The notes under the pieces are model-generated. The model worked only from the letters and a program-made list of their open reading frames with translations. It had not been told where the DNA came from and ran no database searches. DNA of 64,000 bases. Origin: Methanobacterium_B sp963825335 (GTDB lineage: Archaea; Methanobacteriota; Methanobacteria; Methanobacteriales; Methanobacteriaceae). Numbering within the stretch: position 1 is the stretch's first letter; each line of letters begins with the position of its first letter. Below, piece after piece: positions 26,907 to 36,548 of this stretch. Location: NCBI GenBank assembly GCA_963825335.1, contig CAWGSP010000001.1, forward strand, positions 1,364,001 to 1,428,000, written 5' to 3'. A program made the translations under genes and the position numbers.

Positions 26907-28610
26907 TTGAATAACAGGTTTAATAAAAAAAATAGGCTTAATATTTTCATGAAAAACCATCTTAATTCAATTATTTTTTTAATAGTACTAACAATGATGG
27001 TTAGTGTGATCACATTCTACCGAATACTTGTTCAGATTCATATGGGGCCAGTATCAGATAGTGTGGATTTTTTTACCGACGCACTTGTATTTGCAGGACA
27101 AGGTTTTGGATATGCAGATTTAACGAGACCACCATTATTCCCTTTCATCATTAGTTTATTTATTAGAATGGGTTACACATCTATAAATACTATTTTTTAT
27201 ATTGACGGTGGATTGTTTGTATTTGGTGTTATTGGACTGTTTATGCTTTTAAAAACTAAATTTAATGATTTAGCAAGCTTTTTGGGAGGATTGCTTTATG
27301 CAACTTTTCCAATTGTATTGACAATTTTAGGGGTTGGGTTTTCAGACCTTTCAAGCGTATCTTTTTCCATATGGGCTGTTTATTTTTTGGTTTTAGCTAC
27401 AAAAAGAGATTCACGGTTCATAATTCTAGCATTACCCTTTGCAATGTTCGCATTTTTAGCGAGATACAATAATGCACTTCTAATCTTTCCGATATTTCTT
27501 TATATGCTGATAAATAGGGATAAGATCAATATCAAACATTTTTTAATTGGAATTACCACATCCATTTTATTAATTGTACCTGCACTAATATTTTTTTATG
27601 AAAAATTTGGGAATATATTCTACACATTTCTAGATTTTGGTTCTACTTCTGCCACTGTTACAGGTTCGATACAAAATGCTTCTTACAACCCAAATATATT
27701 CTATTTTTTACAAACCTTCCCAGCTTTTGTGGGGCCTCAAGGTGTTATAATCATGTTAATTGTGGCCTTTGGTGGGCTATTATATTTGTTGAGGCAGATA
27801 TGGAATAAACAAGAAAATAAATTATTTAAAACATTTACTCTTAAAAATAATGTTACTAAAATTGAATCGATATTGTTTATAATTTTGGTTATTGTATTTT
27901 TAGTTAGCTTCGGTAAAACTCTTTACTTTGTAAACGAATTATTATTCTTTATTATTGCATATATTTTCTATGATATTACAAAAAATATTGATATACCTGA
28001 CATGAAACTACATATCTTGTTTTTTGCATGGTTCATGGCTTTTTTCATTTTCAGTAGTATTTTTGTTATTAAAGATAATCGATATTTTTTGCTTATGGCC
28101 CCACCTGTGGCATACTTTATGATTCTTGGATTAAATGCAGTTTCGAATTCGCTGAGTTTTAAGATCAAAAATAGGAATGTAATTTTTCCAGTTTTTGCAA
28201 CATTAATAATCTTTATTATACTAGTGTCGACTGCAGCTGAAATACCGAATATTTTACAATCAAACAATGATAAAGTCACGGCAAACGAACAAATTGAGCT
28301 GGCCAGTCAATGGTTTGTTAACTATGATCCAATGTATAAGAACCAAAATATCTATTCTGACTTGTGGCCAAATTTCAGTTGGTATCTTAAGACCAAAGTT
28401 AATCCTGTACCTATTTTTAAGGATAATCAAACAATTATTGATGGGGGTATCATTAATAACACATTTGATCAGGAAGATAGTAATGCATTTAATAGATATC
28501 TGTTAGCTAATAATGCAGAATATTATTTCTGCATCCGGCCGGGACTAAATTTAACATCCTTCACACCAATTAAACGGTTTGGAATTGTTACTATTTATAA
28601 AAAGAAATAG
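26907..28610 (+). CDS. GT39-type membrane glycosyltransferase, paralogue B
   Basis: A 567-residue protein collinear with paralogue A at 19549: both open with a lysine-rich stretch, then VSxITFYRxLxQIxxGPxSDS, and both end with a LNLTSxxPIKxFG motif. About 11-12 membrane segments and a C-terminal domain. Between them sit GtrA, the FAD oxidoreductase and the divergent GT39, so the pair flanks this part of the island. TTG start at 26907 with AAGGTG upstream. Role as for paralogue A, probably lipid-linked sugar transfer on the outer face. Confidence 0.85.
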   Translation: MNNRFNKKNRLNIFMKNHLNSIIFLIVLTMMVSVITFYRILVQIHMGPVSDSVDFFTDALVFAGQGFGYADLTRPPLFPFIISLFIRMGYTSINTIFYIDGGLFVFGVIGLFMLLKTKFNDLASFLGGLLYATFPIVLTILGVGFSDLSSVSFSIWAVYFLVLATKRDSRFIILALPFAMFAFLARYNNALLIFPIFLYMLINRDKINIKHFLIGITTSILLIVPALIFFYEKFGNIFYTFLDFGSTSATVTGSIQNASYNPNIFYFLQTFPAFVGPQGVIIMLIVAFGGLLYLLRQIWNKQENKLFKTFTLKNNVTKIESILFIILVIVFLVSFGKTLYFVNELLFFIIAYIFYDITKNIDIPDMKLHILFFAWFMAFFIFSSIFVIKDNRYFLLMAPPVAYFMILGLNAVSNSLSFKIKNRNVIFPVFATLIIFIILVSTAAEIPNILQSNNDKVTANEQIELASQWFVNYDPMYKNQNIYSDLWPNFSWYLKTKVNPVPIFKDNQTIIDGGIINNTFDQEDSNAFNRYLLANNAEYYFCIRPGLNLTSFTPIKRFGIVTIYKKK

Positions 28611-28649
28611 TTTAAATATTTAAATAAAAAAAAGGATTTAGGTTCATAA

Positions 28650-29837
28650 ATGAGAATAGGAGTTATAACATCAGTATATCCTGAATTCAAAGGTGATCCT
28701 CACGGGATATTTGTACACAGACTTATGAGAGAAATAACTGAACAAGGTCATGAAGTGTATGTTCTTGCACCATTTAGTGGGGATAAAACAAACTACGAGA
28801 TAGATGGGGTGAGTGTAGAAAAATTCAATTATTTCTACCCAAGAAAATTTCAAAAACTTTGTGGAAGATCTGGAATGATTGATAATGTTAAGGACGGTGT
28901 GTTTGTTAAATTACAATTTTTATCATTTATCATATTCAATGTTATTAATTCTTCCAGAAAGTTGAAAGATATGGATGTAATTCATGTTCAATGGCCTATT
29001 CCAAACGGATTAGGAGCTTTATTCCTGAAATATTTTTACAAAATTCCTTATGTTAATACCGTATATGGTGAAGAAATTTATCTTTCTAAAAAATATCATA
29101 CAATTCCCATTATTAAATTATTGGTTAATAATTCTTATAAAACTATAATGATCAGTTCAGGAACTTTAAAAGTTAGTTTAGAAGAGGGTTTGAAGAAAGA
29201 AAAATTTGAGATGATACCATTTGGTGTTGACACAACATTTTTCAGGCAAATAAACATTCAAAAAAATAAAAATATCTTTCAAATACTTTCTATAGGTTAT
29301 TTAATCGAAAGAAAAGGTTTTGATTATTTAATAAAATCTCTGAAAGAAGTTTTAAAATCGTATCAAGAGGTTGAATTAAAAATTGTTGGATCTGGTCCCA
29401 TGAAATGCCTGATTGAAGACCTCATCATTGACCTAAACCTAGAAGACAAAATCCACATAATTAGCAATATTTCTGATCAGGAATTATTAGAGATATATAA
29501 TTCATCCGATCTTTTTGTACTCCCTTCGATAATTGATTCGCAAGGTAACACCGAAGGATTGGGGGTAGTTTTACTTGAGGCAATGGCATGTCAATTACCA
29601 GTAATAGGTTCGGATATAGGCGGAATTCCGGACATAATTCATGATGAAGTTACTGGCCTGCTTGTACCTCAAAAAGATGTAATGGGATTGTCAAAAGCCA
29701 TACTAAAATTAATTGAAAATGATGAATTACGAAAAAGAATGGCTATTAATGGATATGAACTGGTCAAGAGAAATTTTAGTTGGGAACAGATAGCTAAAGA
29801 GTATATAGAAATTTATACAGAATGTACAAAACAGTAA
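28650..29837 (+). CDS. GT4 family glycosyltransferase
   Basis: A 395-residue cytoplasmic GT-B enzyme. The N-terminal Rossmann domain opens RIGVITSVYPEFKGDPHGIFVHRL; the C-terminal domain has the nucleotide-sugar site with LPSIIDSQGNTEGLGVVLLEAMA, the E-x7-E motif of retaining GT4 enzymes, followed by VIGSDIGGIPDII. Substrates unknown. It follows paralogue B by 39 bp on the same strand. The genes after it are on the opposite strand. Confidence 0.92.
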   Translation: MRIGVITSVYPEFKGDPHGIFVHRLMREITEQGHEVYVLAPFSGDKTNYEIDGVSVEKFNYFYPRKFQKLCGRSGMIDNVKDGVFVKLQFLSFIIFNVINSSRKLKDMDVIHVQWPIPNGLGALFLKYFYKIPYVNTVYGEEIYLSKKYHTIPIIKLLVNNSYKTIMISSGTLKVSLEEGLKKEKFEMIPFGVDTTFFRQINIQKNKNIFQILSIGYLIERKGFDYLIKSLKEVLKSYQEVELKIVGSGPMKCLIEDLIIDLNLEDKIHIISNISDQELLEIYNSSDLFVLPSIIDSQGNTEGLGVVLLEAMACQLPVIGSDIGGIPDIIHDEVTGLLVPQKDVMGLSKAILKLIENDELRKRMAINGYELVKRNFSWEQIAKEYIEIYTECTKQ

Positions 29838-29916
29838 ACTAAAATATTATATCGATCCTAATGTTTAACTACAATTATTTTAAGTTCATCAATAAAGAAC
29901 GGTTTTTTTAAGTTCA

Positions 29917-30929
29917 TTATAATTTTATTCTCAAACCATCCCATAAACCATTATAATATGCTGAAAATAATTTTCGATTATTATAGTAAATGCTCAATAG
30001 GATGGGCAGTACAATAGCTACAAAAATTTGTATTACAACAAAAATGATAAAATCAGATCTATTAGCCCATTTTTTCATAAAAATCCATCTGTTGCGGGTT
30101 ATGTAATAAAGTCCAATTTCCTTTTTAATTCCTCCACCTGATTTTGAAACCTTGTGCCATATTTTAGATTTTGGAACGAATTCAATATCATACTTCTTTT
30201 TAGAAGCTCTTAAAGCTAAATCTACTTCTTCAAAATATAAAAAAAACTTTTTGTCTAATAATCCTATATCCTCAATTACTCTTTTTTTATTAGGAGAGCT
30301 GAACCATTAATATAATCAAAATTTCTTTTTTCGTTATACTGACCTGTATCGATCTCATCTTTTCCAATATGCATACCCCGGGCTAATTTCCAGTTAATTT
30401 TTCCTCCGATGCACCATAAAACATTGGGATTATCATAATAATACATCTTCGGACCTAAAAGTCCAATTTTACTATCTTTTTCTCCTTCACGAATTAATGA
30501 CATTAAAAAATTTTTTTCAACTACTGTATCATTATTTAGAAGTAAAATATAATTTGGATTTAAGTTTTTAAGGGCATATTTTATCCCTATATTGTTCCCT
30601 TCGGCAAAACCACTATTACTTTCATTTTTTATAAGAATTAACTCGTGATCATTTTTCAAAGGTTTTCTACCACAATATTCATTTTGGTTATAATTTAATA
30701 TTTTAATTGGTTTATTTGAATGATCATAATTAAAAAATTTAGATTTAACATCTATATTACCAATGGCATAATTAGTTATTTTTTTGATAGAATCGTCGGT
30801 TGAATTATTATCAACTACTATAACATGATAATTGGGGTAACTAATTTGATATATCGATTCTAAGCATTCTACAGTATCTTCCCATCCATTCCAATTAAGG
30901 ATGATTATTGTAACGGAAGGATTATCCAT
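29917..30929 (-). pseudogene. GT2 glycosyltransferase split by a -1 frameshift at an A7 run
   Basis: The first frame (30929-30276) encodes 217 residues: IIILNWNGWEDTVECLESI, LLLNNDTVVE and NGSALLIKKE, then stops. The expected continuation lies in the -1 frame, from about 30285 to the stop at 29917-29919: RVIEDIGLLDKKFFLYFEEVDL, IWHKVSKSGGG, YYITRNRWIF and a final hydrophobic helix. The join is the heptamer A7 (T7 at 30282-30288), so slipping back one base restores one protein of about 337 residues. It may be a mutation, a sequencing error, or slippage-controlled expression. Starts 10 bp after the GT2 gene upstream. Confidence 0.88.
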
Positions 30930-30939
30930 CTAAATCACT

Positions 30940-31884
30940 TTATTTTAAATTTTTCCTAATTAACCTATTTTCTTTTTGAACTATGTATATTTCACGCTTA
31001 AGAAGGCTTATTTGGGTTGCTACGAATCCAAAAATCAATATTTGAATACCAGAAATTATCATCAATACTGAGAATATTATAAGTGGTCTAGTAGGATCCA
31101 ATGTTCCAATTATATATTGATAAAATAAATAAATTCCTCCGACTAATCCGATCAAACATAAAACTAATCCAATAACTCCAAATAAAATCATTGGTTTTTC
31201 ATAAAGTGAGAATAGTACATGGCTAATGGTTTTAGATCTAAATTTAAGCTTAGAACTTCCAAGTTCCCGTCCCTCAAGAACAGCAGGAACTTCTTTAACT
31301 TTGTATCGAGTTGCAATAGCTTTTGATAAAATCTCAAGGTTAATATTAGTACCATTAGATTCGAGATCCATTGAGTCTAATACTTCACGTCTGTAAGCTC
31401 TTAAAACGCTTGTTACGGTACTAAGATTTTCGGTCATTGAAAATCCAACAAACTTGTTGGCTGTTTTACTTATAAAAAGTCGGAAAAATGGGACGTTTTT
31501 AACACTTCCACCTTCCATATATGGAGAACCTACCGCAATATCAACTGTTTCATCATCCAGAAGTTCTGATACCAGTGTGTTGATATGTGATGGTTTGTAA
31601 CTCAGGTCTGCATCTATTGTAACTAATATATTCCCATTTGATCTTTCAAAACCTGTACGCAATGCTTTACCCATGCCCATATTTACTGGTTGTTTGTATA
31701 CTTTAATATGTGAATTGTGTAATTTTACTTCCTCAGCTAATCTAAATGTATCATCTTTACTTCCATCATCCACAACAACAATTTCATAATCTTCATAATC
31801 TTTCATGACACTGTTAACTTCGACCAATGTTCTTAAAACATTGTCTTCCTCGTTGTACATTGGGATGATAACACTAATTTTCAT
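30940..31884 (-). CDS. Polyprenyl-phosphate sugar synthase (DPM1-like GT2)
   Basis: A 314-residue protein. The GT-A domain opens SVIIPMYNEEDNV, has VVDDGSKDDT and the metal/nucleotide DxD-like ITIDADLSY; two C-terminal membrane helices follow (about 228-285). Such enzymes move a sugar from a nucleotide donor to polyprenyl phosphate on the inner face. It could supply donors for the GT39 transferases. ATG at 31884 is chosen over TTG at 31893 because the protein then starts at the first beta strand. Transcribed with the frameshifted GT2 gene. Confidence 0.88.
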   Translation of the reverse strand: MKISVIIPMYNEEDNVLRTLVEVNSVMKDYEDYEIVVVDDGSKDDTFRLAEEVKLHNSHIKVYKQPVNMGMGKALRTGFERSNGNILVTIDADLSYKPSHINTLVSELLDDETVDIAVGSPYMEGGSVKNVPFFRLFISKTANKFVGFSMTENLSTVTSVLRAYRREVLDSMDLESNGTNINLEILSKAIATRYKVKEVPAVLEGRELGSSKLKFRSKTISHVLFSLYEKPMILFGVIGLVLCLIGLVGGIYLFYQYIIGTLDPTRPLIIFSVLMIISGIQILIFGFVATQISLLKREIYIVQKENRLIRKNLK

Positions 31885-31941
31885 GATAATCAATCAGAAA
31901 GGCTTATTATATATTCTTTTCCAAATATGCTATAGAGAACA

Positions 31942-33021
31942 ATGAAAATAGCAACAATTTTTGGAACTAGACCGGAAATAATTAAACTTTCGGCATTGAT
32001 GCCATTATTCGATAAATGGTTTGATCAGATTTTAATTCATACAGGTCAACATTATTCATACCAAATGGATAAAATATTTTTTGAGGAATTAAACCTCAGA
32101 AATTGTGATTATACATTGAATGTTGGTTCTGGTACACACGCTCAACAAACAAGTAAAATGCTTATCTTATTAGAAGAAGTACTCATGGATGAAAATCCAG
32201 ATTTGGTAATTGTGCAGGGAGACACCAATTCAACCCTTGCAGGGGCATTGGTCGCATCTAAACTTCAAATACCAGTAGTTCATATAGAAGCAGGATGTAG
32301 GTCATTCGATAGATCGATGCCTGAAGAAATAAACAGAATTATCGTAGATCATATTGCTAGTTATTTATTTGCTCCTGATAAAACTGCATTTAATAATTTA
32401 GTAAATGAAGGAGTTACTCCCGAAAATATATATCTAGTAGGTAATACATCAATTGACGCTTCTATAAGGGCTATGGGTATTTTTAACCAAGGAAATTTGC
32501 CTGATTTGCTTGAAAACGAGAAGTATATATTATTAACTCTTCATAGGCAGGAAAATACTTCATTTATGAAATTAAATGAAATTATAGGCGCTATAAATAT
32601 AATTTCAGAAAAAATAAAAGTATTGTTTCCGGCTCATTTGAGAACCAGAAAGGTTATGGTAGATCATAATATGAAAATTTCTAATAATGTGATCTTAACT
32701 GAGCCACTTGGCTATAAAGATTTTATGGGATTAATGGCCCATTCTGAATTTGTAATGACAGATTCTGGTGGAATACAAGAAGAATCTGCAGTTTTAAATA
32801 TTCCATGTCTTATTTTACGTGAAAATACGGAGTGGATGGAATATGTGGAGTCTGGTAAAAATATTCTCATAGGAACGAATAAACAAAAAATAATTGATAT
32901 TGTATTTGATCTCATTGATAATGAACCGAAATTAACAGGTATGAAACAAATTCAAGTACCCATAAAAGAGGGTGCCTCAAAATTAATAGTTTCAACACTC
33001 AAAAATTTTAAATTTAAATAA
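31942..33021 (+). CDS. wecB: UDP-N-acetylglucosamine 2-epimerase, non-hydrolysing
   Basis: A 359-residue GT-B-fold enzyme that interconverts UDP-GlcNAc and UDP-ManNAc. Motifs: IFGTRPEIIKLS at the start, LIHTGQHYSYQMD, VQGDTNSTLAGALVASK, HIEAGCRSFDRSMPEEINR, TLHRQEN and TDSGGIQEES. All family landmarks are intact. It is divergent from the DPM1-like gene with 57 bp between. It implies that ManNAc, or ManNAcA after oxidation, is part of this organism's surface glycan; no wecC-type dehydrogenase is in the window. Confidence 0.95.
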   Translation: MKIATIFGTRPEIIKLSALMPLFDKWFDQILIHTGQHYSYQMDKIFFEELNLRNCDYTLNVGSGTHAQQTSKMLILLEEVLMDENPDLVIVQGDTNSTLAGALVASKLQIPVVHIEAGCRSFDRSMPEEINRIIVDHIASYLFAPDKTAFNNLVNEGVTPENIYLVGNTSIDASIRAMGIFNQGNLPDLLENEKYILLTLHRQENTSFMKLNEIIGAINIISEKIKVLFPAHLRTRKVMVDHNMKISNNVILTEPLGYKDFMGLMAHSEFVMTDSGGIQEESAVLNIPCLILRENTEWMEYVESGKNILIGTNKQKIIDIVFDLIDNEPKLTGMKQIQVPIKEGASKLIVSTLKNFKFK

Positions 33022-33039
33022 TTTAATACCTATTTTTAT

Positions 33040-33651
33040 TCATTTAATTTGATTTAATTTTTTTAGATTTTTCGGTAGTGGTTTTATTCTTGCTGGAGCA
33101 CCTATTGCAAGGAAATAGTCGGGTACATCCATAGTTACGATAGCACCAGCAGCAACCATTGATCCCTCTCCAATTTTTATATTAGAAAGGAAGGTTGAAT
33201 TAGCACCTATTGATGCACCCCTCTTAAGTACAGGTCCTTTTAGATCAAAATCAACTCTTATAGGATATTTGTCATTGGTAAAACATGCACACGGACCAAT
33301 GAAAACATAGTCTTCTATAATTGTGTTTGTAGGAATATATACATTGGATTGTATACTTACATTACTCCCAATCGAAGTATGTCCCTCAATCACACTATTG
33401 GTTCCAATTAGAACGTCATCACCGATAAAGGTTTTTTCTCGTATTGTTACACCATGGCCTGTTTTAAAATTGTTTCCTATTTCTACATCATTGTATATGA
33501 TTGAATTTGATCTAATCATTGCATTTTTGCCGATCACGGGTGATTTAGATCTCATTTTATATTTTAGGCCGATAGTAACATTTTCATTTGGAAGAGAGAT
33601 TCCACTTAAGTCTGGTGTGTCATCCTTAAATATATTCCTAAATTTTACCAT
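33040..33651 (-). CDS. Hexapeptide-repeat (LbH) acyltransferase
   Basis: A 203-residue left-handed beta-helix protein built from IGxNxxI-type hexapeptides (about 40-180), with the IGAPAR ending loop of sugar N-acetyltransferases. It resembles WlbB/WbpD-type enzymes that acetylate an amino sugar nucleotide. The DegT aminotransferase at 36.5 kb could make its substrate, giving an acetamido sugar; this is inference. Convergent with wecB. The 295 bp beyond it are AT-rich with no gene seen. Confidence 0.87.
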   Translation of the reverse strand: MVKFRNIFKDDTPDLSGISLPNENVTIGLKYKMRSKSPVIGKNAMIRSNSIIYNDVEIGNNFKTGHGVTIREKTFIGDDVLIGTNSVIEGHTSIGSNVSIQSNVYIPTNTIIEDYVFIGPCACFTNDKYPIRVDFDLKGPVLKRGASIGANSTFLSNIKIGEGSMVAAGAIVTMDVPDYFLAIGAPARIKPLPKNLKKLNQIK

Positions 33652-33946
33652 GTTCCAGTTCCAAAAGGTTTTTTTTAAAGTTTCAGTTAATCATTTTTAA
33701 ATTAGATCGATTTTTTTTTAGCAAATTAAATCAAAACATTTCTTCTAATAATATTATATTAATTCATATTAATGTTTTTAGTTTTGAATTAATTTTTTTA
33801 ATTCTAAATTGCATATCGTATTTACTACTTATCCAATACATAATTTATGTCTTTTAGAGATTGTATTTTATTAATCAAAGTATGTGTTTGGAATCTATAA
33901 TTAATTATCATATAAAAATAAATAAAATGAACGTGTATTATAGCTC

Positions 33947-34678
33947 ATGCTTTCAATAATTTGTGTTTATAATAATAAAGACGTTCTAGAGAAATGTCTG
34001 TTGAAGAGTTTAGAACTACAAAGTATTGAATATGAACTCATATTATTAGATAATACTTTTGGAGAATTTAGTTCGGCTGCGAAAGCCTTGAATTATGGTT
34101 CTGAAAAATCTAAAGGAAAATATCTGGTTTTCATACATCAAGATTTTAAATTCAATTCAACCACATGGTTAGAAGAAATAGAAAATAGACTAAACAATTT
34201 GGATAATTTTGGCGTAGCTGGTGTTGCAGGCAAATATGATAAGAATTGTGTTTCTAATATTAAGACAGGAATTCCACCAGTATTAGCAGGACCAATACAA
34301 ATCACTGAACCCGTGGAAGTGCAAACTATTGATGAATGTGTAATTTTAACTTCTAAAAAATTATTCGAAGATATACAGTTTGATGATGTTGTATGTGACA
34401 ATTGGCATTTATATGCGGCTGATTATTGTTTAACTGTGAAAAAAGCCGGTTATAAAGTATATGTACTTCCTATGGAAGGTTATCATGTTTCAGCAGGAGA
34501 TTCATTTTCAGCAGAAACATATTACCCTATATTGAAAAAATTTATTAAAAAATATAAGAACGATTATAAATGGATTTATACCACTACAGGAAGTTGGAGC
34601 ACAATTTACCCATTGAATATGCAAATATTTTACCAGAAATCATATTATCGAATTGGATTGGATAAATTTTTTGGATAA
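33947..34678 (+). CDS. GT2-like glycosyltransferase
   Basis: A 243-residue protein. It begins MLSIICVYNNKDVLEKCL and has ELILLDNTFGEF plus the motif YLVFIHQDFKF, where HQD replaces the usual DxD of GT-A enzymes. This matches the small Glyco_tranf_2_5-like group found in polysaccharide clusters. C-terminal YAADYCLTVKKAGYKVYVLP and the His in EGYHVSAGDSF are typical of the group. Monocistronic as far as seen. Confidence 0.82.
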   Translation: MLSIICVYNNKDVLEKCLLKSLELQSIEYELILLDNTFGEFSSAAKALNYGSEKSKGKYLVFIHQDFKFNSTTWLEEIENRLNNLDNFGVAGVAGKYDKNCVSNIKTGIPPVLAGPIQITEPVEVQTIDECVILTSKKLFEDIQFDDVVCDNWHLYAADYCLTVKKAGYKVYVLPMEGYHVSAGDSFSAETYYPILKKFIKKYKNDYKWIYTTTGSWSTIYPLNMQIFYQKSYYRIGLDKFFG

Positions 34679-34875
34679 ATTTGAATCAAAAAGAATTCAC
34701 AAAGTCTTCGATTTATTTTTTTTGTCAAGTCAGGGAGATAATTTGAAATAATATATGAATTTATTGGTTATCCCAATTCAAAAAAAAATATCTAAAGGTC
34801 GTTAAAACACTGTGAATATCTATATAATAAGTCTAAATATCATATTTCACTTAAACAAACTCTTTTATCTTAAAA

Positions 34876-36327
34876 CTATTTATTACTTATCATATTTCTT
34901 AAAAAGTTGATTTCAGCACGATTGATTCCTTTTAACAATAAAATAGCAGATAAATAGATAATTACTGAGATCATCATAATAATTATCACATTTAATAGTC
35001 CTTGAGGATTAGCTAAAATAATAAAAATTGACATTAAAATCGAGGCTGTTAGACTTTTGAGTATAAAAAAATAGTCAAATTTCATTTTAAAATCTTTTCG
35101 TGTGAAGAATAACCCCAATATAAATGCAAGTGTATATGAAATCACAGTAACTATTGCTGCCCCTATAATTCCAAAATAAGGTATGAATATGATATTTAAA
35201 ACAGTCAAAACTGCAGTAATAAGCCATATGCTTCCAATAATTTTTGTTTTCTTTTGTAATATCAAATAATTCGTGATTATGCCGAATATACCAGCTAAAA
35301 GGGCACTTATTGTTATAAATGGTGTAATTAAGTATCCATGGGAGGCTATTTCTGGTGTTGTTAATAATATTAAAATGGGTTTTGATAATATAGATAATGC
35401 AAATACCGATGGTATGGCTACTATAAGAAAGTATTTCAAAGAATACTTAATAAGCAAATCGACTTCCTGTAATTTTCCATTATCATAATAATTCGGAAGT
35501 GTAGCGGGCAATATTAGAGAGAATGGCGTATAGAAAAGGAAAATAAGAGTTCCTAGAATATAACCTGGTGAATAATATCCTACAAAAGCTGTTCCGAGTA
35601 AAAATGCAATAAAATATCGGTCACTGGAGTCAACCATCCAATAAGAAAGACTAATAGGGATATTCGGTAGCCCAAATTTGAGGTATTCTTTCATATTTTT
35701 AAATTTTGGAAATTTTAAGCCTATATTTCTGATTATAATGGGAATTGAAATTGTTGCAATAACTAACTGTGTGATTAAAAGTGCGCTTACAATAATTAAT
35801 ATTCCCTTACCCGTCACTGTAAAATAAGAAACCAAAGCAAGAGCAAGATAACCTTGAATAAGTAACAAAAGAGAGTATATTTTCATTCGTCCAAAAGTTC
35901 TGAAGTAGTCTATAAAAAAGAGGTTCATTGAACCTACAAATATTATAAAACTAGTTAATATTACAATTCCAGAGTTCCCATTAAATAAAATATCTGATAT
36001 TGGTCTTGAAAAATAGAATAAAATTAATGATGTTAGTGCACTTATTATTAGGATTAAAGTGAGTAAAGAATAAAAAGTTCCTTGGATTATCCTTTCATCT
36101 TTTTCAGAGGATAAAAATCTGACCATTGTACTCGGTAATCCCAAAGCATTAAATCCAGTTACCAGAAGGTAAGTAGTATTAACTTGTACCCACAACCCAT
36201 AATCAGTTATTGGAAGAGTTTTAGTTAAAATTGGAGTTAATATTATAGAAGTTAACACTACAAGAACATTGGTGATCCCTACCAATCCTATTCTTCTAAC
36301 AATAAATGAGTAATTGTTCAACTTCAT
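34876..36327 (-). CDS. Wzx-like oligosaccharide flippase
   Basis: A 483-residue protein with about 14 hydrophobic segments, the layout of the polysaccharide-transport (MATE/MVF) superfamily. It opens RRIGLVGITNVLVVLTSIILTPILTK, has SDYGLWVQVN-like TDYGLWVQVN after helix 1, and GLPSTMVRF. It would carry lipid-linked oligosaccharide outward. It is the only flippase of this kind in the island. Convergent with the GT2-like gene and divergent from degT across a gap with a direct repeat. Confidence 0.9.
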   Translation of the reverse strand: MKLNNYSFIVRRIGLVGITNVLVVLTSIILTPILTKTLPITDYGLWVQVNTTYLLVTGFNALGLPSTMVRFLSSEKDERIIQGTFYSLLTLILIISALTSLILFYFSRPISDILFNGNSGIVILTSFIIFVGSMNLFFIDYFRTFGRMKIYSLLLLIQGYLALALVSYFTVTGKGILIIVSALLITQLVIATISIPIIIRNIGLKFPKFKNMKEYLKFGLPNIPISLSYWMVDSSDRYFIAFLLGTAFVGYYSPGYILGTLIFLFYTPFSLILPATLPNYYDNGKLQEVDLLIKYSLKYFLIVAIPSVFALSILSKPILILLTTPEIASHGYLITPFITISALLAGIFGIITNYLILQKKTKIIGSIWLITAVLTVLNIIFIPYFGIIGAAIVTVISYTLAFILGLFFTRKDFKMKFDYFFILKSLTASILMSIFIILANPQGLLNVIIIMMISVIIYLSAILLLKGINRAEINFLRNMISNK

Positions 36328-36341
36328 CAGATAATATCCCT

Positions 36342-36471
36342 TTTAGTTTATATTTTTATAATTAATATTTCAATATCTATTTAACTCTAGAAAAACTTTT
36401 AATAAACAATAAGTTTAGTTTATATTTTTATATTTATAATTTCAATATCTATTTAACTCTAGAAAAACTTT
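36342..36471. repeat. Direct repeat of about 58 bp in the wzx-degT gap
   Basis: Two near-identical copies, 36342-36399 and 36414-36471, offset by 72 bp. Both begin TTTAGTTTATATTTTTATA and end AACTCTAGAAAAACTTT; only the middle differs slightly. The repeat covers the likely promoter region between divergent wzx and degT, so it may duplicate a promoter or binding site. Confidence 0.85.
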
Positions 36472-36548
36472 ATTAAAACTATAATCAGAAGATAAAAAAA
36501 AACCTTACATTAAATTTCAAAATTATCATAAAATATTGTTGGTGAATA

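Noticed and set aside
36342..36471. Insertion-sequence remnant
   Set aside because: Short AT-rich direct repeat without terminal inverted repeats or a transposase fragment.
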